Below, in pieces: positions 1 to 6,092 of a DNA stretch of 6,092 bases. Each line of letters begins with the position of its first letter. Position 1 is the first letter of the stretch. The notes under the pieces are model-generated. The model did no database searches, was not told the origin of the DNA, and worked only from the letters and a program-made list of their open reading frames with translations. The stretch spans positions 1 through 6,092 of the forward strand of contig JAFQVC010000028.1 in NCBI GenBank assembly GCA_017408205.1, written 5' to 3'. The position numbers were made by a program, and so were the translations under genes. The stretch is from Clostridia bacterium (GTDB taxonomy: Bacteria > Bacillota > Clostridia > Monoglobales > Firm-18).

Positions 1-1295
1 AAGAAGCCAAAGGAGGTAGTGGAGGAAATAACCCCCGAAAATTTTTGCCCTATTTTATCTGACATAAATTCACATGCCTTATAGTCAACGTAGTCACGTT
101 CTGCAATAACTGCATCGGCTTCTGTTTCACTACTCTGCAGTGCTGCCCTTTTTGCATTTACAAACATAGCAGATTTTATTTCGTCGGTCAGTTCTCCTTT
201 TAATTCCATAGAAAGTATTCTGTGAACAAACAAGTCGGGATATCTTCTTATGGGAGAAGTGAAGTGACAGTAATGCTGTGCCGCAAGACCAAAGTGACCA
301 AGGTTTTCCTCGCAGTATCTTGCTTTCATCATAGAGCGAAGCATAATTGTACTTATTGCAAGTTCTGCGTCAGTACCTGTTATTTCAAACAACAGATTCT
401 GCATTGCCTTGGGGCTTACTGATTCTTTTAGTTTGAATTTATACCCAAGAGGTTTTACAACACCTGCAAGGCGTGTTATCTTTTCACTTTCGGGCTCTTC
501 GTGAATACGGAATACCCCGGGCAAATCATTATTTAAAAGATGCTTTGCAACTGTTTCATTTGCAACAAGCATAAATTCTTCAATTATTTTATTTGCTATA
601 GTGATTTTATATTTGACAATGTCTGTTACCTTGCCGTTTTCGTCTGTTACAACCTTTGCCTCTGGGAAGTTAAAATCGATACTTCCGCGGCGGCAACGCT
701 TATCCCTTAAAACAAGTGCAAGTTCGCGCATAAGTTCAAGGAGGGGCACAATTTCAGCATATTTTTCACGCCCTGACATATCACCGTCCAGTATTTTGTA
801 AACGGTATTATAATCCATTCTGTATTTTGTTTTAATTACAGTCTTTTTAATTTCGTAGTTTATAACGCCGCCGTTTGGCAGTATTTCCATTATACAGGAA
901 AGAGCAAGGCGTGGTTTATGGGGCAAAAGACTGCAAAGGCCGTTTGACAGTTTTTTAGGAAGCATAGGAACAACGGTATCTGCAAGGTAAACGCTTGTGC
1001 CCCGTATAAATGCCTCGTCGTCAATGGCGGTACCCTCTTTGACATAGTGGCTTACGTCTGCAATATGAACGCCCAGAAGGTAGTTTCCGTTTTTAAGTTT
1101 TTTAAGGGAAACGGCATCGTCTAAATCTTTTGCGTCTTCGCCGTCAATAGTGATAATGGTTTCGTCAAAAAGATTCTCGCGACTATTTATTTCGTTATCC
1201 GGAATAATGTCGGGAATGTTTTCTAATTCTTTTATGACGGCGTAATTAAACTCTACGCTGTAATTCTTTTCGTTTAAATATTCTATAATATCCAT
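1..1295 (-). CDS. rnr: RNase R-type 3'-5' exoribonuclease, lacking the usual N-terminal domains; 3' end cut by window edge
   Basis: This is a processive 3'-5' exoribonuclease of the RNase II/R (RNB) family, which degrades structured RNA, rRNA and mRNA in the cytoplasm. I translated 431 codons without a stop. The RNB catalytic domain fills about residues 45-400: the metal-binding motif IDGEDAKDLDDAV has D51, D57, D59 and D60, followed by HIADVSHYV (77-85), TSVYLADTVVPMLPKKLSNG (100-119) and the catalytic-arginine motif FTSPIRRYPDL (345-355). An S1 domain begins near residue 416 (GQKFSGVIS...TSFGF) and runs off the window. Firmicute RNase R normally has some 200 or more residues (winged helix, two cold-shock domains) before the RNB domain; here only about 45 precede it. 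The ATG at 1295 has SD GAAAGG seven bases upstream, and no ATG, GTG or TTG lies in frame between it and the secG stop at 1347, so the short form is what the sequence encodes. The family call is secure; whether the short protein works is inference. Confidence 0.93.
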   Translation of the reverse strand, partial: MDIIEYLNEKNYSVEFNYAVIKELENIPDIIPDNEINSRENLFDETIITIDGEDAKDLDDAVSLKKLKNGNYLLGVHIADVSHYVKEGTAIDDEAFIRGTSVYLADTVVPMLPKKLSNGLCSLLPHKPRLALSCIMEILPNGGVINYEIKKTVIKTKYRMDYNTVYKILDGDMSGREKYAEIVPLLELMRELALVLRDKRCRRGSIDFNFPEAKVVTDENGKVTDIVKYKITIANKIIEEFMLVANETVAKHLLNNDLPGVFRIHEEPESEKITRLAGVVKPLGYKFKLKESVSPKAMQNLLFEITGTDAELAISTIMLRSMMKARYCEENLGHFGLAAQHYCHFTSPIRRYPDLFVHRILSMELKGELTDEIKSAMFVNAKRAALQSSETEADAVIAERDYVDYKACEFMSDKIGQKFSGVISSTTSFGF

Positions 1296-1308
1296 AAATT
1301 TTCCTTTC
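1293..1308 (-). promoter_or_regulatory. Ribosome binding site and start codon of rnr
   Basis: Reading the minus strand, GAAAGG (1308-1303) is followed by seven bases and then ATG (1295-1293). This fixes the start of the shortened RNase R. It argues that the short reading frame is translated from its own start rather than being a random internal ATG. Confidence 0.75.
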
Positions 1309-1310
1309 GA

Positions 1311-1340
1311 AATAAAAAAACTGTCCGTTTCGGACAGTTT
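1311..1340 (-). terminator. Intrinsic terminator after secG
   Basis: On the minus strand AAACTGTCCG (1340-1331), a three-base AAA loop and CGGACAGTTT (1327-1318) form a perfect 10-bp stem. A T-run of seven (1320-1314, sharing its first three T's with the stem), then A and more T's, follows at once. This is a textbook rho-independent terminator placed seven bases after the secG stop codon. It should end the secG transcript, and any read-through from the glycolytic operon, just before rnr. Facing the plus strand, the hairpin is followed by a weaker mixed A/T run, and no plus-strand gene needs it. Confidence 0.9.
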
Positions 1341-1346
1341 AATTAA

Positions 1347-1574
1347 TTACAAAATTGAAAGCAAAACAGAAGTAAGCAGGAAGATAACTGCAGCAACACC
1401 TGTAACTTTACCAAGTATTGCATCTATTGTCCTACCTTTGTTTTTTCCAAAAAATGTTTCTGCCCCGCCGGCAATTGAACCGGACAAGCCCGCGCTTTTA
1501 CCGGACTGAAGAAGAACTATTATTATTAGTGCGATTGCAACAATAAGTTGTAAAATGATTAATGCTGTTTTCAT
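1347..1574 (-). CDS. secG: Preprotein translocase subunit SecG
   Basis: SecG is the small accessory subunit of the SecYEG protein-conducting channel in the cytoplasmic membrane and stimulates SecA-driven export. The 75-residue protein has the usual size and layout: a first membrane helix at about residues 4-22, the conserved cytoplasmic stretch LLQSGKSAGLSGSIAGG (21-37), a basic FFGKNKGR segment (41-48), and a second membrane helix at about 53-74. The ATG at 1574 has a strong AGGGGG site seven bases upstream. A promoter lies just before it and an intrinsic terminator just after it, so secG can be expressed as a single-gene transcript. Its TAA stop is in the same frame as the rnr start 54 bases on. 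SecG next to rnr is a common arrangement in Firmicutes. Confidence 0.97.
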   Translation of the reverse strand: MKTALIILQLIVAIALIIIVLLQSGKSAGLSGSIAGGAETFFGKNKGRTIDAILGKVTGVAAVIFLLTSVLLSIL

Positions 1575-1580
1575 TGGATT

Positions 1581-1587
1581 TCCCCCT
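1581..1587 (-). promoter_or_regulatory. Ribosome binding site of secG
   Basis: The minus strand reads AGGGGGA at 1587-1581, ending six bases before the ATG at 1574. It is the most purine-rich translation signal in the window and supports the chosen start. Confidence 0.75.
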
Positions 1588-1609
1588 AAACAAAATACTC
1601 AATACCGTT

Positions 1610-1638
1610 ATTATAGCACAGGGAGTGGTAAAATGCAA
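1610..1638 (-). promoter_or_regulatory. Housekeeping sigma-type promoter for secG
   Basis: On the minus strand TTGCAT (1638-1633, sharing the TTG of the -35 consensus) and a perfect TATAAT (1615-1610) are separated by exactly 17 bases (1632-1616). Transcription would start near 1603, giving a leader of about 30 bases before the secG ATG. The -35 element begins only eight bases after the eno stop codon, and I see no eno terminator between them. The exact -10 box and spacing make this a good call; the -35 element is only moderate. Confidence 0.75.
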
Positions 1639-1646
1639 GTGTTTTT

Positions 1647-2981
<1,335 letters not shown>

Positions 2982-4502
2982 TTACTTTACTAACATACTG
3001 TTTCCTGTCATTGATGCAGGTTTTTCAAGTTCTAACAGTTCAAGCATTGTAGGTGCAATATCCGCAAGTCTGCCGTCTTTTGTAAGGTTATACTCGCTTC
3101 CTATTAACACCAACGGAACAACATTTGTAGAATGTGCAGTCTGAATATTTCCACCCTCATCAAGCATCTGCTCAGCGTTACCGTGGTCTGCTGTTATAAT
3201 TGCCTGACCGCCCTGTTCCATAATTGCTTCAACAACTTTTCCAAGGCATGTGTCAACTGCTTCTACTGCATCAACTGCTGCCTGGAACACGCCTGTATGT
3301 CCAACCATATCGCAGTTAGCAAAGTTTAGTATTATAACATCATAATTCCCACTATTTATTCTTTTTACACATTCATCTGCAACTTCGGGCGCACTCATCT
3401 GTGGCTGCATATCGTAAGTTGCTACTTTAGGTGACGGAATAAGTGCTCTGTCTTCACCGTCGCACACCTTTTCAACACCGCCGTTAAAGAAGAATGTTAC
3501 GTTTGCATACTTTTCTGTTTCCGCAATTCTTAACTGTTTAAGACCTGCTTTGCTGATATATTCACCAAATGTATCGTCAAGTTTTGTTGGCTTGAATGCA
3601 ACATCAACGTTTGGCATACTTGCATCATACTGAGTAAAGCACACATAGTAAAGTGGCATAAAGCCCTTCTTTCTTGCAAAACCGTCAAATGCCTCATCTA
3701 CCATAGTTCTTGTTATTTCTCTTGCTCTGTCAGGACGGAAGTTAAAGAAAATTACGCTGTCGTTTTCTTCAATTGCTTTACCGCCATCAATTACTGTAGG
3801 AACAACAAATTCGTCGGTAACGTCTTCTTTGTATGACGCTTTTACTGCACCAACGGGGTCTAATGCTTTAACGCCCTCGCCGTTTACCATTGCGTCGTAT
3901 GCTTTTTCAACTCTGTCCCATCTGTTGTCTCTGTCCATAGCGTAATATCTGCCCATTACTGATGCAATTTTACCTATGCCTTTTTCGTCTATTTTCTCCT
4001 GCAACTGTGCAACGTAATCAGCACCTGAAGTAGGAGGAACGTCTCTGCCGTCTAAGAAGCAGTGGATATAAACTTCCTTAAGTCCTTGTTTTTTTGCAAA
4101 TTCTAAAAGACCGTACAGGTGCTCGTTGTGACTGTGAACACCGCCGTCTGACAAAAGTCCCATAACGTGGAATGCAGAATTATGCTTTTTGCAGTTTTCT
4201 GCGGCTTTTAAAAGAGCGTCGTTTGTAAAGAAATCACCGTCTGTAATTGATTTTGTAATTCTTGTAAGTTCCTGATATACAATTCTTCCTGCACCGATGT
4301 TTGTATGTCCTACTTCTGAGTTACCCATCTGTCCCTCAGGAAGACCTACGTCCATACCGCTGCAGTGAATTACGTTATTTGGATAATTTGCAAGATACCT
4401 GTCCATATTAGGTGTTTTTGCGGCTACTATTGCGTTGCCGTTAGTTTTGGGCGAGTATCCGTATCCGTCTAAAATAATTAATGCTAATGGTTTTTTTCTC
4501 AT
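2982..4502 (-). CDS. gpmI: 2,3-bisphosphoglycerate-independent phosphoglycerate mutase
   Basis: GpmI interconverts 3- and 2-phosphoglycerate through a phosphoserine intermediate using two Mn ions; it belongs to the alkaline phosphatase superfamily. From the ATG at 4502 the protein has 506 residues, as expected for the family. D12 (LILDGYG-like start), nucleophile S62 in GQMGNSEVGHTNIG, H123 (GGVHSH), R153-D154 (LDGRD), the FNFRPDRAR arginines (254-262), D398 and H402 (CDMVGH), D439-H440 (TADHGNAEQM) and H457 (TAHSTN) are all present. D12 and S62 fall at exactly the numbers known for the Geobacillus enzyme, which supports this start. A longer version from the ATG at 4514 would overlap the tpiA stop by one base and add MENS, but GGAG lies six bases before the 4502 ATG, so the shorter form is preferred. 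The gap to tpiA is 11 bases, implying cotranscription and perhaps coupled translation. Confidence 0.97.
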   Translation of the reverse strand: MRKKPLALIILDGYGYSPKTNGNAIVAAKTPNMDRYLANYPNNVIHCSGMDVGLPEGQMGNSEVGHTNIGAGRIVYQELTRITKSITDGDFFTNDALLKAAENCKKHNSAFHVMGLLSDGGVHSHNEHLYGLLEFAKKQGLKEVYIHCFLDGRDVPPTSGADYVAQLQEKIDEKGIGKIASVMGRYYAMDRDNRWDRVEKAYDAMVNGEGVKALDPVGAVKASYKEDVTDEFVVPTVIDGGKAIEENDSVIFFNFRPDRAREITRTMVDEAFDGFARKKGFMPLYYVCFTQYDASMPNVDVAFKPTKLDDTFGEYISKAGLKQLRIAETEKYANVTFFFNGGVEKVCDGEDRALIPSPKVATYDMQPQMSAPEVADECVKRINSGNYDVIILNFANCDMVGHTGVFQAAVDAVEAVDTCLGKVVEAIMEQGGQAIITADHGNAEQMLDEGGNIQTAHSTNVVPLVLIGSEYNLTKDGRLADIAPTMLELLELEKPASMTGNSMLVK

Positions 4503-4512
4503 ACTGTTCTCC
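4500..4512 (-). promoter_or_regulatory. Ribosome binding site deciding the gpmI start
   Basis: On the minus strand GGAG (4512-4509) lies six bases before the ATG at 4502-4500. The upstream ATG at 4514 overlaps the tpiA TAA and would place this SD inside its own coding sequence, so the 4502 start is favoured. Confidence 0.7.
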
Positions 4513-4513
4513 A

Positions 4514-5269
4514 TTATTTGTTATATTTTACGATTTTTGTAAAGTCAGGTGCTTTTAGTGATGCACCGCCGATTAAACCGCCGTCGATGTCGGGCTGTGC
4601 CAACAATTCTGCAGCGTTTCCTGCGTTCATGCTGCCGCCGTACTGAATACGTGCGATGTCTGCAGTTTCTTTGCCGTATAGTTCGCAGATTACGTTTCTG
4701 ATAATTGCACAAACTTCGTTTGCCTGTTCTGCTGTAGCAGTTTTACCTGTACCGATAGCCCAGATTGGCTCGTAAGCAATTACAACATTTGCCATCTGTT
4801 CTTTTGTTACGTTTGCAAGACCAAGTTTGATTTGTTTTCTGATATGTTCAGGCATAATACCTGCTTCTCTTTGTTCCAATGTTTCGCCGCAGCAGAAAAT
4901 AGGTGTTAAGCCCTTTTCTAAAGCAACAAGAATTTTTACATTTACTGTTTCGTCAGTTTCAGCAAAGTATTCTCTTCTTTCTGAGTGACCGATGATAACA
5001 TATTTAACGCCAAGTGACAAAAGCATATCTGCTGAAACTTCACCTGTGTATGCACCGCTTTCTTTAAAGTGCATATTCTGTGCACCAACACCGATGTTTG
5101 TGCCTTTAACTGCTTCTGCTACTGCACAGATAGAAGTAAAAGGTACGCAAACAACAACGTCTGTGTCTGCATCTTTAACCATTGGGATAAGTTCTTTTAC
5201 AAGTTCTACACCTTCTGCGGGTGTTTTGTTCATTTTCCAGTTACCTGCAATAATTTTCTTTCTTGACAT
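4514..5269 (-). CDS. tpiA: Triosephosphate isomerase
   Basis: TpiA interconverts dihydroxyacetone phosphate and glyceraldehyde 3-phosphate, feeding both halves of the hexose split into lower glycolysis. The 251-residue protein is a complete TIM barrel of normal length. Landmarks from the ATG at 5269 are GNWKMN with K12, the signature VIIGHSERR with catalytic H95, [14 protein letters not shown] with base E167 and the closing loop 6, and phosphate-binding YGGSM (about 210-214) and the GGLIGGASL stretch near 230-238. No key residue is missing. A TTG at 5278 would extend the frame by three residues, but it sits too close to the AGAAAGG site (5287-5281), while the ATG at 5269 is 11 bases away and gives the usual short N-terminus. 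It follows pgk after 69 bases containing a hairpin and leads directly into gpmI. Confidence 0.98.
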   Translation of the reverse strand: MSRKKIIAGNWKMNKTPAEGVELVKELIPMVKDADTDVVVCVPFTSICAVAEAVKGTNIGVGAQNMHFKESGAYTGEVSADMLLSLGVKYVIIGHSERREYFAETDETVNVKILVALEKGLTPIFCCGETLEQREAGIMPEHIRKQIKLGLANVTKEQMANVVIAYEPIWAIGTGKTATAEQANEVCAIIRNVICELYGKETADIARIQYGGSMNAGNAAELLAQPDIDGGLIGGASLKAPDFTKIVKYNK

Positions 5270-5280
5270 ATTAATCAAAA

Positions 5281-5287
5281 CCTTTCT
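5281..5287 (-). promoter_or_regulatory. Ribosome binding site of tpiA
   Basis: AGAAAGG (5287-5281, minus strand) precedes the ATG at 5269 with an 11-base spacer, slightly long but workable. The TTG at 5278 would have a spacer of only two bases, so the ATG start is preferred. Confidence 0.6.
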
Positions 5288-5304
5288 ATATTTATTTACA
5301 ATAA

Positions 5305-5333
5305 TTTCCCTCCACCTTAAAGATGGAGGGAAA
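5305..5333 (-). other. Intergenic hairpin between pgk and tpiA
   Basis: On the minus strand TTTCCCTCCA (5333-5324) pairs perfectly with TGGAGGGAAA (5314-5305) around a nine-base loop, a 10-bp stem placed five bases after the pgk stop. The stem is followed by TTATTGTAAAT, not a U-run, so it does not look like an efficient terminator, which fits the need to transcribe tpiA onward. It may stabilise the 3' end of pgk mRNA after processing, or act as a weak attenuator. The structure is seen directly; its role is inference. Confidence 0.7.
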
Positions 5334-5338
5334 ATTTA

Positions 5339-6092
5339 TTATTTATCGTTAAGACATACAATACCGGGTAATTCTTTGCCTTCTAAGAATTCCAAAGATG
5401 CACCGCCGCCTGTTGAGATGTGTGACATTTTATCACCAAGACCTGCCTGGTTAACTGCAGCAACACTGTCGCCGCCGCCGATGATTGTTGTAGCATCGAT
5501 TTCTGCTAAAACCTCAGCAATAGCATTTGTACCTTTTGCAAATGTTGGCATTTCAAATACGCCCATAGGTCCGTTCCAAACAACAGTTTTTGCTTCTTTT
5601 ACAGCGTCTGAATAAAGTTCGATTGTTTTTTCGCCGATATCAAGACCTTCCCATCCGGCTTCAATTTCGCCTCTGCCTACTGTCTTGTGTTCAGCATCGT
5701 TTGAAAATTCTTTTGCTACTACTGTATCAATAGGAAGTAACAATTTAACGCCTTTTTCTTTTGCTTTTGCAATCATTTCGTTAGCGTAGCCAAGGTAGTC
5801 TGCCTCAAGAAGTGAATTACCAACTTCTTCGCCCTGTGCTTTCATAAATGTATAAGCCATACCGCCGCCGATAATTAGTGTATCAACTTTTTCAAGTAAG
5901 TTGTTGATTACAGAAATTTTGCTTGATACTTTTGAACCGCCAAGGATAGCAACGCAAGGTCTTACAGGGTTGTTTACTGCATTACCCAAAAATTCTATTT
6001 CTTTTTCGATTAGGAAACCGCAGGCAGCATCGCCGTCAATGTAGTCTGTTACGCCTACTGTTGAGCAGTGTGCTCTGTGTGCAGTACCAAAA
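5339..6092 (-). CDS. pgk: Phosphoglycerate kinase, C-terminal part; 5' end cut by window edge
   Basis: Pgk transfers the acyl phosphate of 1,3-bisphosphoglycerate to ADP, the first ATP-yielding step of glycolysis. 250 residues are visible out of a usual 390-400, so roughly 145 N-terminal residues lie beyond the right edge. The visible part opens in [11 protein letters not shown], the end of the substrate-binding N-terminal domain, and continues through [12 protein letters not shown] into the nucleotide-binding domain: [12 protein letters not shown] with the nucleotide-binding lysine, [30 protein letters not shown] and [13 protein letters not shown], ending in a TAA at 5339. No frameshift or missing motif is seen. 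The frame is continuous to the edge, so a TTG at 5989 that could look like a start is internal. The gene before it is expected to be gap, as in other Firmicutes, but it is not in the window. Confidence 0.97.
   Translation of the reverse strand, partial: FGTAHRAHCSTVGVTDYIDGDAACGFLIEKEIEFLGNAVNNPVRPCVAILGGSKVSSKISVINNLLEKVDTLIIGGGMAYTFMKAQGEEVGNSLLEADYLGYANEMIAKAKEKGVKLLLPIDTVVAKEFSNDAEHKTVGRGEIEAGWEGLDIGEKTIELYSDAVKEAKTVVWNGPMGVFEMPTFAKGTNAIAEVLAEIDATTIIGGGDSVAAVNQAGLGDKMSHISTGGGASLEFLEGKELPGIVCLNDK

Noticed and set aside
3132..3329. Short cysteine-rich plus-strand frame (similar ones at 222-422 and 5069-5266) suggesting metal-binding peptides
   Set aside because: The cysteines come from reading conserved Ala/Thr/Gln-rich codons of gpmI, rnr and tpiA backwards. 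No SD or spacing supports translation.
4503..4514. gpmI start at the ATG overlapping the tpiA stop by one base
   Set aside because: The GGAG site falls after this ATG and is well spaced for the next one at 4502, which also restores the D12 and S62 family numbering.
5401..5480. Recurring CCGCCGCC-type triplet repeats in the pgk region
   Set aside because: They encode the conserved Gly-Gly-Gly motifs of Pgk and are not a tandem repeat array.
4992..5615. Plus-strand open frame of 207 codons over tpiA and pgk
   Set aside because: It lies antisense to tpiA and pgk and runs through the intergenic hairpin. Its serine/threonine/proline-rich composition is what the complement of these genes gives.
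5339..5989. A complete short pgk starting at 5989
   Set aside because: The codon at 5989 is an internal TTG in EFLGNAV. The frame stays open with conserved Pgk sequence to the window edge, so the gene is simply cut by the window.

Overview
The window is AT-rich bacterial chromosome and every gene in it lies on the minus strand, so transcription runs from right to left. In reading order the genes are pgk (5' end cut off by the window), tpiA, gpmI and eno, then secG and rnr (3' end cut off). This is the classic Firmicutes lower-glycolysis cluster followed by the secG-rnr pair that often sits next to it in clostridia. Gene order, AT-rich codons, Shine-Dalgarno (SD)-led starts and the use of a cofactor-independent phosphoglycerate mutase all point to an anaerobic Firmicute of the Clostridia type. 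The species cannot be told from the sequence.

Region by region: 5339-6092 holds the C-terminal part of phosphoglycerate kinase. A 69-base gap (5270-5338) carries a 10-bp stem hairpin that lacks a U-run. TpiA (4514-5269), gpmI (2982-4502) and eno (1647-2960) follow with short gaps of about 11 and 21 bases, consistent with a single transcript. Directly after the eno stop codon is a good housekeeping-type promoter (1610-1638) for secG (1347-1574). SecG is followed by a strong intrinsic terminator (1311-1340), and rnr begins only 15 bases beyond it (1295 leftwards). No stretch longer than 69 bases lacks a gene, and I see no plus-strand gene, RNA gene, mobile element or CRISPR array.

Together pgk, tpiA, gpmI and eno encode triose-phosphate isomerisation and the conversion of 1,3-bisphosphoglycerate to phosphoenolpyruvate; gap and pyk would be expected elsewhere. 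SecG is a SecYEG translocon subunit and RNase R is a 3'-5' exoribonuclease. These two are a positional association rather than part of glycolysis.

I found no undescribed multi-gene system. Two gene-level oddities stand out. The RNase R reading frame starts exactly at the catalytic domain, with no room for the usual N-terminal winged-helix and cold-shock domains. The eno gene has no conventional start codon at a proper distance from its SD sequence; an in-frame ATC is the best-spaced candidate.
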